Source: Carboxylicivirga litoralis (lineage in GTDB: Bacteria; Bacteroidota; Bacteroidia; Bacteroidales; Marinilabiliaceae). From it: DNA of 64,000 nucleotides. The first letter of the stretch is position 1, and every line of letters starts with the position of its first letter. The stretch covers positions 1-64,000 of the forward strand of contig NZ_JAFMVC010000008.1 in NCBI RefSeq assembly GCF_025499605.1, written 5' to 3'. The position numbers and the translations under genes were made by a program. The notes under the pieces were generated by a model that was not told the DNA's origin, did not search any database, and was given only the letters and a program-made list of their open reading frames with translations. Below, in pieces: positions 45,434 through 54,434 of this stretch.

Positions 45434-46424
45434 ATATTATCGCAAAAAAGGAAATACTGTCATCTGTGAGCTGTGTCCGAATATGTGCCGTCTGTTAAAT
45501 GGAGAAACAGGCAAGTGTCGTACGCGAACCAACCGACATGGGATGCTTATAACGGAGGCTTATGCCAATCCTTGTGCCTTGCATATTGACCCAGTGGAAA
45601 AGAAGCCCTTGTATCACTTTTTGCCCGGAACATCAACACTATCTTTAGCTACTGCAGGATGTAACCTGGCTTGCCGAAACTGTCAGAATCACGACATTTC
45701 GCAGACATCGCCTTTAGAAACACAGAATTTAGATTTACAGCCTGATGATATCGTAGTCATGGCGATTCAAAAAGGATGTTCATCGATATCATACACCTAC
45801 ACCGACCCGGTGGCCTACTATGAATACATGTTAGATACGGCTCAAAAGGCAAATGAAAAGGGATTGAAGAATATTATGGTTTCTGCCGGTTATATCAATC
45901 CTCAGCCTTTAGATGAACTGCTGCCTTTTATCGATGCTGCCAATATAGACTTGAAGACATTTGACGATAATGTTTACCACGAATTATCAGGCGTCCACTT
46001 AAAACCGGTACTTAATACGCTGCTAAAGCTCAAAGAAGCCGGAGTATGGCTCGAAATAACCAACCTGCTTGTACCTACTTATTCTGATGATGTGGCGATG
46101 ATTGAAAAAATGCTTGATTGGCTAGTTGAAAATGGGTTTAAAAGTGTGCCTATACATTACAACCGTTTTGTTCCCACTTATAAACTGCATTATCTGCATT
46201 CAACCCCTATAGCTTTGTTGTTGCAAGTGGCCGAAATGGCCGTATCTAAAGGTATGAAGTATGTTTATGTTGGCAATATTGGCCCTAACCATTACTCAAA
46301 CACTTACTGTCCGGTTTGCCAAGCTGTTTTATTATACAGAACGGGTTATTCCATTCGTTCAAAGTTAAATAATTATGGAAAATGTGATGAGTGTAACTGT
46401 GAGTTGGATGGTGTCTGGAAATGA
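45417..46424 (+). CDS. amrS: AmmeMemoRadiSam system radical SAM enzyme
   Basis: A 335-residue radical SAM protein. The iron-sulfur motif is CNLACRNC (CX3CX2C) near residue 81, in a sequence ATAGCNLACRNCQNHDIS similar to pyruvate formate-lyase activating enzymes. Extra Cys pairs lie at the N terminus (CELCPNMC) and C terminus (CPVC, CDEC). It is the third element of the AmmeMemoRadiSam set and is translationally coupled to the MEMO1/AMMECR1 fusion. The reaction is not known. Confidence 0.93.
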   Translation: MRHEAKYYRKKGNTVICELCPNMCRLLNGETGKCRTRTNRHGMLITEAYANPCALHIDPVEKKPLYHFLPGTSTLSLATAGCNLACRNCQNHDISQTSPLETQNLDLQPDDIVVMAIQKGCSSISYTYTDPVAYYEYMLDTAQKANEKGLKNIMVSAGYINPQPLDELLPFIDAANIDLKTFDDNVYHELSGVHLKPVLNTLLKLKEAGVWLEITNLLVPTYSDDVAMIEKMLDWLVENGFKSVPIHYNRFVPTYKLHYLHSTPIALLLQVAEMAVSKGMKYVYVGNIGPNHYSNTYCPVCQAVLLYRTGYSIRSKLNNYGKCDECNCELDGVWK

Positions 46425-46575
46425 GTGTTTTATAGTGGTGTCATTAGCTTTTGCTCGTTGCTTAATTGGCTCTATCTACTATAAAAATGTTTTTTGATGA
46501 AACAAAAGTAATCCCTTATCGTAACTGTGGTTCCTAGCCCGCACAAGCAATTTTATGAATTTAATTTAATGAATT

Positions 46576-47250
46576 ATGAAACAGTTATTTGCAATTGTTT
46601 TTGTTGGTGCTTTGTTCTTGGGGATATCACAAAGCGCTAGTGCTCAGTTGTCAGACGAGGAGTACAATTATGTGACGATGGATTTACGTGGGATTTTAAA
46701 TCTTACGATGACAACTAATCCACAAGTCGATTTTTCTTTTAAAACCATTGCTGAGTACCAGCAGGGTATCACACGTTTTAACGCCACTCAACTAGAGGTG
46801 GATGCTACATTAGCGTGGGATTTATTTGTTTATGCTAATACAGATAATTGGACCCAGGTTGAAGCATACTCAACAAATGGTAATGCTGCTTTGCCGGCAG
46901 AGATTTTAGAGTTACGCTCATCAGTGGATAACTCAGCTTCTCCATCAGATTTCTTAGCAGGCTTTGAGTCTCTAAAAGGATTAACTAACTCAGGTGTTGC
47001 TGCCGGCGTACCAGCTGCTGCGACTCAGTTCTTAGCAGGTGGCGTTGGAACCGGATTGGCTCCTAACTCATTTGCTCCTGGTACGGCTGCAGGTAATCCT
47101 ACGACACACCGTTTCCGCATTGATATGCGTATGGTGCCTGATATACCAGCAACATTCCCGAATTCAACAGTGGCAATGGCTGGTCCTGATTATGCTCAGG
47201 CTGGTTACTATTACCTGGAGGTAGTTTACTCGTTGGTTGAAGACTTGTAG
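46576..47250 (+). CDS. Secreted protein, putative subunit 1 of a chaperone-usher-like operon
   Basis: A 224-residue exported protein with a signal peptide (1-23). I recognise no named family. Its mature part is predicted beta and is paralogous to the next gene: shared blocks are GIT-N, WDL-V-A-T, ILEL, H-F-DMR-VP and, at the very end, Y-L---Y-LV-DL. A tail of alternating hydrophobic residues is what pilus subunits use for their last strand. It comes first in a plus-strand set of four genes that also encode a barrel-like and a PapD-like protein. Confidence 0.75.
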   Translation: MKQLFAIVFVGALFLGISQSASAQLSDEEYNYVTMDLRGILNLTMTTNPQVDFSFKTIAEYQQGITRFNATQLEVDATLAWDLFVYANTDNWTQVEAYSTNGNAALPAEILELRSSVDNSASPSDFLAGFESLKGLTNSGVAAGVPAAATQFLAGGVGTGLAPNSFAPGTAAGNPTTHRFRIDMRMVPDIPATFPNSTVAMAGPDYAQAGYYYLEVVYSLVEDL

Positions 47251-47323
47251 AGTTAAAACATAACAAATGACGAAAAGAGGGTGCATCACCTTCTTTTCGT
47301 TGTATTATAAAATCACTTCATTA

Positions 47324-47902
47324 ATGCCTGGATTGAAGAAACATATTAAGTTGATAATGGTCGTGGCCTGCCTGTTGGGGAACAGTTTTACTCCAAAAGC
47401 ACAGTCCGTTAACTTTGCCATAAAAACTTCTCCAGCCATTAATTTAGATTTTAATACAGTGCAGAAATATGTTTCTGGTATCACTGTTATGAATGTTTGT
47501 GAATTAAATATTGAAGCGGTAGGTACCCAATGGGATTTGTATGTGGGAGCCACCACTACCGTGCCGGGACAATGGGATGTGAATAGTGTCTATTCGGCCA
47601 CAGGAAGCGTTCCTCCAATCAATATTTTGGAGTTGCAATTTCGCAATGCATCCGGTACTTCGCAGGTGCCTGGATTTTTTCCAATACAAGATATATTAGC
47701 TCCTACTTATATCATCGGCTCACCTGTTGCCCCTGACCCGACTATTAACTGTCCGGCGGTTGGAACTAATCAGGCAGGCAATTATCTGGCCTCACCATCG
47801 TGCCATAAATTTAACGTGGATATGCGCGTGGTACCAGGTTTTGGTTTGCAGTCCGGCTCTTACAGTTTAAGAATTGACTACATTCTTGTTCAGGATTTAT
47901 AA
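47324..47902 (+). CDS. Secreted protein, putative subunit 2 of a chaperone-usher-like operon
   Basis: A 192-residue exported protein paralogous to the preceding gene product and ending in SYSLRIDYILVQDL. Unlike the first it has Cys residues (VCEL, INCP, SPSC) that could make disulfides. The ATG at 47324 fits a signal peptide (about 1-27); the frame is open upstream to 47267. It ends 14 bases before the barrel-like gene. Its role as a minor or tip subunit is inference. Confidence 0.7.
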   Translation: MPGLKKHIKLIMVVACLLGNSFTPKAQSVNFAIKTSPAINLDFNTVQKYVSGITVMNVCELNIEAVGTQWDLYVGATTTVPGQWDVNSVYSATGSVPPINILELQFRNASGTSQVPGFFPIQDILAPTYIIGSPVAPDPTINCPAVGTNQAGNYLASPSCHKFNVDMRVVPGFGLQSGSYSLRIDYILVQDL

Positions 47903-47916
47903 ATGATACCTAATTA

Positions 47917-50900
47917 ATGATGCGTAACCTGAATAAAAGCTTTTTCACACTGGCCATTTTGTTATTATGTAATTTGGTGGTTCATACTGCGAAGGCACAA
48001 TCAGGTGTTAGCATGAATTTCTTACAACCTAATTCCGAAATAAAACTATCTGAATTTGCGAGTAATGTGCTTCGCTTGGTCAACAATACCAATCGGCCAC
48101 AGGAGGTAAAGCTAATGGTTAATCCACCTGCAGGATGGCGTATGCTTGGCAAGTCAGTCAAAAAATATCAACTGGCCGTAAATGATTCGCTGATTGTTCC
48201 GGTTCGCCTGCAACCAGCTGGTAATCTACAGGGCGATATGACCTATATCACCAATGTTTTTCTCACTTCACAAGGCTATACTATCGCCAACGCCACCTGG
48301 AACATTGAAATAAAAAAGCGATCGGACTGGAGCGCCAACTTATCATCCAACCAGGTCTACTTCTCGCAAAATACAGATTCAACCACCTGTACTTTAAACC
48401 TGTTTAACAGTGGTAATGCCGATGAAGCATTAATCGTTAATGCGCTTACCGAGCCGGGCGTATTGATTCAAAACCAACGGGGTGACCTGGTAAAAGAAAT
48501 ACGTTTACCGCTATTGCTAAGAGTCAATCAGGATACCAGCCTAACCTTTAATGTGGCCCGAATAGAAGAAGACGTTCTTCCAACCCAACAGGACGAAGAG
48601 GAAGTAAAGCGTTACCGTATCAAGGTTAAAGTGCTGAACGAACGGCAGAAGCACTTGTCGAAAGGCACATGGACAGGCAATATCAATTTCTTAAAGCTAT
48701 CGGATAGCAGGCAGGTGGAAGAGTCTGTTTTGCCATCGTTTCCTTTAACAGTGGAATGGAATAGCTTTAATATTCTTGAAGATAATACCTATGGTTCATT
48801 GGGGCTGTATGGTTACAAGAAACTTAGTAACAGTCGCTATTTTTCCTATTACTACCAGGCCAGCTTTGTTCAAAATCAAATTGACTTTGGAGCTCTGCAA
48901 GGCGATTATTTCTACCTGGGCTATTTTACCCCACACTATAATGTGGAAGTGGGTGATATCACCGCCGGTAAAATTGGTAGCTTGCTGGTCGGTTCAGGTA
49001 TTAAGGGAAGTTATACCTATAAAAACCATCAGGTGGGAGCCATTTATATTGGTAATCCATCGCCTTTTGAAGATCCTTTTTTAACAGGCTATGGGGCCTT
49101 TTATACATACAAGAAGAACAAATTAAAGGCCGATGTTTATTATGAATCGACTAATAACACGGTGCACGATATTCAGTCGAACTATGCAACAGTAGATGCT
49201 AATTACCGCGTGAATCAGAGTCACACGATACAGCTGGGAGGAGGTTATAGTATTGAAAACTATACAGGAGCAGGTGTTGAGGGTGTTACTGGTTATAGAG
49301 CGAAACTGGGTTACTGGGGCTTAGTAAAGAAGTTTACCATTAATTTTAATGGATTGTATCATTCCGAATCGTATGCGCCTCGCCGGGGTGTAATTAATAG
49401 TTCAGCAACGGTAGCTTACCCTATAACCGAACGTATCCGTTTACGTGGTGGTGGATCTTTTTTTGAAAATGCGCCATCAGATGTATTATACGATGGCAGT
49501 ATTCGCGATACGATTTCAACCAGTAGGACTAATTATTTTGTGCAGATGTTGCAGACGGTTAATGGACAGAGTTTTGTGTTGCAGCCCCAATATATTATGT
49601 ACAAATCCAATGCTCTGAATACCAATACGGCTGGAGCAAGTTTTGAATACCGCACCCGGCTTAATAAACAAACTAGTTTCTTTTCGACTGTTTTTGCAGG
49701 TCAGGCTAGTTTTCCAACCTATTCCGATATTGACCCGATTTTTGTTTCAAATATTCGCTTGTCGCTGCGTTATAAGCATTTTAATGCCAATGTGCGTTAT
49801 TATTATGGCCCGTTTTATTTAAATGAGCAAATTATCTATGTGAATACCTTAGAGAATCCCCAGCGCTTATTTGCCATGGTGAATCACGATTATTGGTTCG
49901 CCAGGAACAAGATGCAGCTTAATTTGAATATGAATTACAACTACCGAACAATACAAGGTCGCCATCAGTTGGTGGCACGTCCTGAGTTGTTTTATCATAG
50001 CAAAAGTCGTTTCCGCTTTAGCGTATATGCCAATTACCTCTTGTATGCCAATGCTCAATATGAGCGTTCGTCGACAACGGTTAACTATTCACCTATACAG
50101 AGCACTGATTTCTTAGTGCCGGCCAGTACATCTAATCGCATTGAATTTGGGTTTGGAATTAAGTTTAATGTGAATGTGCCGGCAGGTGTCGATCGTAATT
50201 ATCGGGCTACCATGCTGGTGTTTCGCGATTTAAATGGCAACGGTATAAAGGACAGAGGAGAAGAGGGGTATGAAAACATGCTGATTCGGGTGACGCCTGT
50301 ATCTGAAAACTTTACGGAAGATGATATATTGTTTCAGCAAGAGATATACGAACTCATAACCAATTACAAGGGAGAAGTGGAATATCGTCATTTGCCGAAA
50401 GGGAATTACAAGATTGAAACCATCCCGTTGGTTGCCACTGAAGGCTGGTATGGCGGACAGGAGTTTTATAAGTACATTGATGGTAATCAAGTGATAAATA
50501 TTCCCTTGTCAAGGGGGGCTCGTTTGAGTGGTGGGATTTTTGTGCAACGTGATGTGCACAGTGACGATAAAGCCATTGTGTTGGGAGGCATTCGTGTGAC
50601 TGCTGTTAATCAGTTGACGGGTGAGTCTTTAAGTTCGCTCACCGACCAATACGGTAATTACAGCATGTATTTGCCCAACGGCGATTACATCATCACCATC
50701 AACGAAGGTGCTGTTGGCTCTCGCTACCAGTTTTTGGAAAATAATATTCCCCTCTCGGTAAAAAACAGCGGAGAGAATTATAATGTTGGATTCTTCCTGG
50801 TTGAAAAGCAGCGTACCATCAATTTTGGAACAAAGAGAGGCTCAAATGCGATAATGCGTTCAGCAGGTATAAGAGATAACCGAAGTGGCAGCCAGGGTGA

Positions 50901-51504
50901 AGATGCTGGTTTAATAAGAATTTCTCCGCCTGAAGCTATTGGAAAGGGGCAGGTAGTGCAGTTGTTTGGAGCGGAACGAGAGCGCCTGAAGCTGGATGAA
51001 TTAGATACTTTACAAAGTGTTGCAGATGTGATGTGTATTGAAACCATAAGTGGTAAATACCTGTATGTAACCAATGGAGTAACGAAGAAAGGAACGGTTA
51101 AAAAGTTGCTTAAAAAAATAAAAACACTCGGATATGCGGAGGCCGCTATTGTGAAAGTTGATGATTTGCCAATTGCAAAGGAAGAAGAGCAGGATGCAGC
51201 GCCGGTTGAAACAGGTGAAAAGCCCGTTAACTCTAGTAAACGTTTTGAAACGATTTCAACGGAGGCTGATAAAACGTTATTTAGAGTGCAGTTTGAGTCA
51301 ACAGCCATATTGTATGAGCCATCTGATTTTGAAGAGAGTTTGCCAGGTATTGATGTGATATATACCATTCAGACTGGGGATGTCATATACTATTCGGTTG
51401 GTGCTTTTCAAACAGAAAAAGAAGCAAAGAAGTATTTGAAGTCGTTTAAGAAAAAATACAATACAATAGAAGCTGTCATCAGACAGTATGTTGATGAAGA
51501 ATAA
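47917..51504 (+). CDS. Usher-like outer-membrane protein with Cna-B-like and SPOR-like domains
   Basis: A 1,195-residue exported protein (signal 1-28). Residues about 30-285 look like beta-sandwich domains of the NEW3 kind (RLVNNTNRPQEVKLMVNPPAGW). Residues about 290-765 are rich in alternating aromatic residues, as in an outer-membrane barrel, with no TonB plug. A Cna-B/SdrD-like segment (FRDLNGNGIKDRGEEGYENM) begins near 768, a carboxypeptidase-like one near 888 (TDQYGNYSMYLPNGDY), and two SPOR-like repeats near 1040-1090 and 1120-1195. It has the general plan of an usher but not its known signatures. It is encoded between the subunit-like and chaperone-like genes. Confidence 0.7.
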   Translation: MMRNLNKSFFTLAILLLCNLVVHTAKAQSGVSMNFLQPNSEIKLSEFASNVLRLVNNTNRPQEVKLMVNPPAGWRMLGKSVKKYQLAVNDSLIVPVRLQPAGNLQGDMTYITNVFLTSQGYTIANATWNIEIKKRSDWSANLSSNQVYFSQNTDSTTCTLNLFNSGNADEALIVNALTEPGVLIQNQRGDLVKEIRLPLLLRVNQDTSLTFNVARIEEDVLPTQQDEEEVKRYRIKVKVLNERQKHLSKGTWTGNINFLKLSDSRQVEESVLPSFPLTVEWNSFNILEDNTYGSLGLYGYKKLSNSRYFSYYYQASFVQNQIDFGALQGDYFYLGYFTPHYNVEVGDITAGKIGSLLVGSGIKGSYTYKNHQVGAIYIGNPSPFEDPFLTGYGAFYTYKKNKLKADVYYESTNNTVHDIQSNYATVDANYRVNQSHTIQLGGGYSIENYTGAGVEGVTGYRAKLGYWGLVKKFTINFNGLYHSESYAPRRGVINSSATVAYPITERIRLRGGGSFFENAPSDVLYDGSIRDTISTSRTNYFVQMLQTVNGQSFVLQPQYIMYKSNALNTNTAGASFEYRTRLNKQTSFFSTVFAGQASFPTYSDIDPIFVSNIRLSLRYKHFNANVRYYYGPFYLNEQIIYVNTLENPQRLFAMVNHDYWFARNKMQLNLNMNYNYRTIQGRHQLVARPELFYHSKSRFRFSVYANYLLYANAQYERSSTTVNYSPIQSTDFLVPASTSNRIEFGFGIKFNVNVPAGVDRNYRATMLVFRDLNGNGIKDRGEEGYENMLIRVTPVSENFTEDDILFQQEIYELITNYKGEVEYRHLPKGNYKIETIPLVATEGWYGGQEFYKYIDGNQVINIPLSRGARLSGGIFVQRDVHSDDKAIVLGGIRVTAVNQLTGESLSSLTDQYGNYSMYLPNGDYIITINEGAVGSRYQFLENNIPLSVKNSGENYNVGFFLVEKQRTINFGTKRGSNAIMRSAGIRDNRSGSQGEDAGLIRISPPEAIGKGQVVQLFGAERERLKLDELDTLQSVADVMCIETISGKYLYVTNGVTKKGTVKKLLKKIKTLGYAEAAIVKVDDLPIAKEEEQDAAPVETGEKPVNSSKRFETISTEADKTLFRVQFESTAILYEPSDFEESLPGIDVIYTIQTGDVIYYSVGAFQTEKEAKKYLKSFKKKYNTIEAVIRQYVDEE

Positions 51505-51531
51505 TTGGATGTTGGATATAATATTTTAACA

Positions 51532-52350
51532 ATGAAAAATCTTGTTTTTATACTCATGTGTTTAGTGTTGGGTGGCATCACGCAGGTGAATGCTCAGAGT
51601 GTTTCTGTTTCGCCGTCGCGTTTGTATTATAAAGAAGCTTTAGGGGGCTATAAAAGTCAGAAAATTCGTGTCACTAATAATGGAAGTAGCACGGAGACGT
51701 TTCAGGTTGTATTTAATAATTTTGGGTCGACGGGTAATAAAGGGAAAACACAATTGATTGAAGAAGAAGAATATCAACATGGGTGTTCGCAGTGGTTATC
51801 AGCATCGCCGGCCTTTTTTGAACTGGCACCGGGTGTAACACAAGATGTTGAAATTATGCTGCAGGTGCCTAATGTGCCGGAAGCTAACACAGCACGTTGG
51901 GCAGTAGCTAATGTCAAGTTATCAAAAGAAAATACAGGTGGACAAAATGGAGCCGAGAATGAAACCGGGATGCAGATTATGCAGACCTTTCAGTTTCTGA
52001 TTCATATTTTTCAGACACCGCCAAGCGTAACGTATAAAGAGGCGCATATTACCCGATTTGTCCACAATGGTGTTAATGCCAGTAATCAACAAGAGTTACT
52101 GATGGAGGTGGAGAATACGGGGGAGACCATTTTAGATTGTGCACCTTATCTGGATGTGGTTAATCTGAAAACCGGAGAATCATCGCGTATTAAATCGCGT
52201 GCTTTTACGGTTTTACCACAAGGGAAACGAGAGTTGAAGTTTTATCTGCCTTCAGCATTGGCAAAAGGAAAATACAGCATTTTAGGTGTTGTTGACTATG
52301 GTAGTGATACCGATTTGGCCGGTGCTGAATTAGAGATTGAGATTAAGTAA
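51532..52350 (+). CDS. PapD-like periplasmic chaperone-like protein
   Basis: A 272-residue exported protein with a signal peptide (1-22). The first domain matches the PapD/DUF916 pattern: SVSPSRLYYKE, IRVTNNGSSTETFQV, then SASPAFFELAPGVTQDVEIML, PEANTARWAVANV and TFQFLIHIFQTP. The last two correspond to the chaperone blocks before and at the end of the first Ig domain. A second beta domain follows (about 165-272). The ATG at 51532 gives the signal peptide. It is the last gene of the four-gene operon, 27 bases after the usher-like gene. Confidence 0.75.
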   Translation: MKNLVFILMCLVLGGITQVNAQSVSVSPSRLYYKEALGGYKSQKIRVTNNGSSTETFQVVFNNFGSTGNKGKTQLIEEEEYQHGCSQWLSASPAFFELAPGVTQDVEIMLQVPNVPEANTARWAVANVKLSKENTGGQNGAENETGMQIMQTFQFLIHIFQTPPSVTYKEAHITRFVHNGVNASNQQELLMEVENTGETILDCAPYLDVVNLKTGESSRIKSRAFTVLPQGKRELKFYLPSALAKGKYSILGVVDYGSDTDLAGAELEIEIK

Positions 52351-52525
52351 GAGCAATAAAACACTTAATATTGTTAAGAAATTTTACGTCGAACTCGGGT
52401 TAACTACATATTGGATAAAAAAAAGTCGAGGTTGGGAGGATTAATCGACAGCCTGGCGTGATAAAAATCAGTGTTAAAAATGATTTCTGTTGAAAATATA
52501 ACACTCGAAGTGTAAGAGTCTGAGG

Positions 52526-52559
52526 AGCGGGGTAACTTTTTTATCCCGCTTTTCTTATT
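52526..52559 (+). terminator. Terminator downstream of the usher-like operon
   Basis: A 10-bp stem with one wobble (arms 52526-52535 and 52541-52550) followed by TTTCTTATT. It lies 175 bases after the chaperone-like gene's stop codon with no gene between. Confidence 0.75.
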
Positions 52560-52760
52560 ATCTCAAAGGATGTTTAGGAAAGTCCTGAAAAATTGAAAGC
52601 AGTTATGCTAATTTGCTTTTGCGATTGAAAGTAGTTGGTGAATTTCTTGCTAGTCGCCTTGTTATGAGCACTATTTCTAGCGCTAAAAGCTTTATTTTTG
52701 TTGCTTACAACAATGATGCATTAGTTTGCAGAGCTGAAAAAATGTAATGTTTTTCATTGG

Positions 52761-52960
52761 CCTCAGCTGATGAACCAAAAAGCAAGTTTAGATTGATGGT
52801 TAAAAATTGATTCTTGTTTGAACCGCTGTAGGCGGAGAGTTGAATCAATTTCAATCAATCAAACGTAGTTTTTTGAGAGAAGCAGGTGCAGCCTTGATGT
52901 TTTTTCCTTAGTTTTTGTCATCAAGAACAAAAAGTAAGTCGGGTTTGGGCGAAGCGCCAA
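52761..52960. repeat. Dispersed structured repeat, copy B
   Basis: Second copy of the repeat at 27126-27371, about 200 bases because it lacks the 41-base hairpin insert. The stem AAATTGATT (52804-52812) with AATCAATTT (52843-52851) is kept, while the inner hairpin differs (CCGC 52823-52826 with GCGG 52832-52835). The identical core starts at 52893 and the identical end is 52935-52960. It ends 44 bases before the next start codon. Confidence 0.7.
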
Positions 52961-53003
52961 AAAGTATGTTTTTAGAGCAGAATGATGCTCTTAAGTGTTG
53001 ACT

Positions 53004-54098
53004 ATGCAAGGATTTATAAAGCCAAACAGAAAAGTAAACTATGGCCTCGATATTAATCGAGTATCGATAGGTCAGGAGATTGTCAGTCATTTTAATATAA
53101 CCGTTGATGAATCGGTTCATAGCTTATGGAGTGGCCTGATGCCGACATCATCGTACCCGGAGAATAGTCGCGAGTTTGCCGGCATCTTAGGGTTTCATGA
53201 GTTGTTTTTGCCCTATGGCTTTTTAATGAACCTGACATTAAGTTTAGGTGTTGAGAATTTTGCACACTCAAGCCTTTTACATCTGGAAATTCGTAACGCT
53301 TTATATTTAAATCCTGCCTTTGCTGGTGATACCTTCTCTTGCGTGATTAAAATTAAGGATGTAAGCGATACCTCCAATGGTAATTATTCAACGGTTGTTT
53401 CTGAGCATGTGTTATCCAATCAGAAAGGTGAGCCTGTTTTTACATTAGAGCGTGTCACCTTGTTTCCGCGCATTAATGTGCTACAGCAATCAGGGGAGAC
53501 AATGGTTGAACACCTAAAAAATCATCATTTTAAAGAAAAGATACTTGCCCGTGTGCGAGGTATTTCAATTGAAAACAAGATTGATGATTTTAATGCAGGT
53601 GATTTGTTGTTACATCCATTTGTTAGGCCAGTAGGTAAAAGTGAAAACTTATTCTGGGCCACCTATTTTAAAAACACGCATCCCATTCACTTTAACTACC
53701 AGCGCTACAAACCTGGTGAGATTATTATTTCAGGCGGTATTGTATTATCTATGGTATTAGGTATTTCGGGCCGCGAATTTCGTCAGTTGTTGTTGCCTCA
53801 GGTTGATAAAGCCTTTCATGTTGTGCCGGTGGTAGCCGAAGATAGGCTAGGGGCTTTTAGCTACATCAAAAGTAATACGCAGATAATGCCAGGTTTTGAA
53901 GAGATTGAAGTACGTACCTTTGGTTTACGTAACGTCGATACAGAGCCCGAGCTTTCGGATGCAGACTTCCCATTGGAACTGTTTAACGGCCTGCAGCGAC
54001 CTGCCGACGTGGAACGTATTTTAGAGGAAAAGTGCCCGGCACTGAAAGGGAAAATCTGCTGTGTGGCCGATTGGAAAGCATTGAGGAAAGTGGAGTAG
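53004..54098 (+). CDS. MaoC-like double-hotdog hydratase
   Basis: A 364-residue protein with two hotdog domains (about 15-150 and 180-320), similar in plan to 2-methylfumaryl-CoA (mesaconyl-CoA) hydratases. The first has FHELFLPYGFLMNLTLSLGVENFAHS and the second HPIHFNYQRYKPGEIIISGG. Such enzymes add water across enoyl-CoA double bonds. The exact substrate cannot be told and no partner lyase is adjacent. The ATG at 53004 is preferred over a GTG at 52995. It lies right after repeat copy B. Confidence 0.75.
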   Translation: MQGFIKPNRKVNYGLDINRVSIGQEIVSHFNITVDESVHSLWSGLMPTSSYPENSREFAGILGFHELFLPYGFLMNLTLSLGVENFAHSSLLHLEIRNALYLNPAFAGDTFSCVIKIKDVSDTSNGNYSTVVSEHVLSNQKGEPVFTLERVTLFPRINVLQQSGETMVEHLKNHHFKEKILARVRGISIENKIDDFNAGDLLLHPFVRPVGKSENLFWATYFKNTHPIHFNYQRYKPGEIIISGGIVLSMVLGISGREFRQLLLPQVDKAFHVVPVVAEDRLGAFSYIKSNTQIMPGFEEIEVRTFGLRNVDTEPELSDADFPLELFNGLQRPADVERILEEKCPALKGKICCVADWKALRKVE

Positions 54099-54116
54099 AA
54101 AATATAATATGAAAGT

Positions 54117-54145
54117 AAAGCCTGTCAGACGACAGGCTTTTTTAT
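54117..54145 (+). terminator. Terminator of the MaoC-like gene
   Basis: A perfect 10-bp stem (arms 54117-54126 and 54131-54140, loop AGAC) followed by a T run, about 20 bases after the stop codon. Confidence 0.9.
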
Positions 54146-54434
54146 TAGCTGGTATTCGGGAGTGAAAAACTGAACGGATAAGGGAGGAAAGTAGAGAGAA
54201 ACAATCAATGTTGTTTAAAAAGGAGTCTCAAATTAATAACGCTTAGTGCATAGCCGTTATGTTAATCGAAGGATTTGCGCAGCTTATCAATTTTTTTAGT
54301 TCATTAACACAATTAAGTGTTACATTTGTATTGTAAGTGTGTATAAACTAACGTAATGATGTAATAGTAGAGGATGGTGAAACGTTATAAACTACTATAC
54401 GTACAAATGTTTTTTGGGAAAGAAATAGGTGAAT
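54146..54434. other. Intergenic leader region
   Basis: No open frame of note. TACATTTG at 54321-54328 matches the -7 box TAnnTTTG but lacks a TTG at the usual distance. If used, it would give a leader of about 100 bases for the next gene. Confidence 0.4.

Noticed and set aside
47917-51504. Canonical fimbrial usher or TonB-dependent receptor
   Set aside because: No TonB plug or TonB box is visible and the usher signature motifs I know are absent; only the overall plan is usher-like.
52908-53120. Minus-strand 70-codon frame starting in the MaoC-like gene
   Set aside because: It is antisense to the MaoC-like gene and its end is a translation of the dispersed repeat; no independent support.
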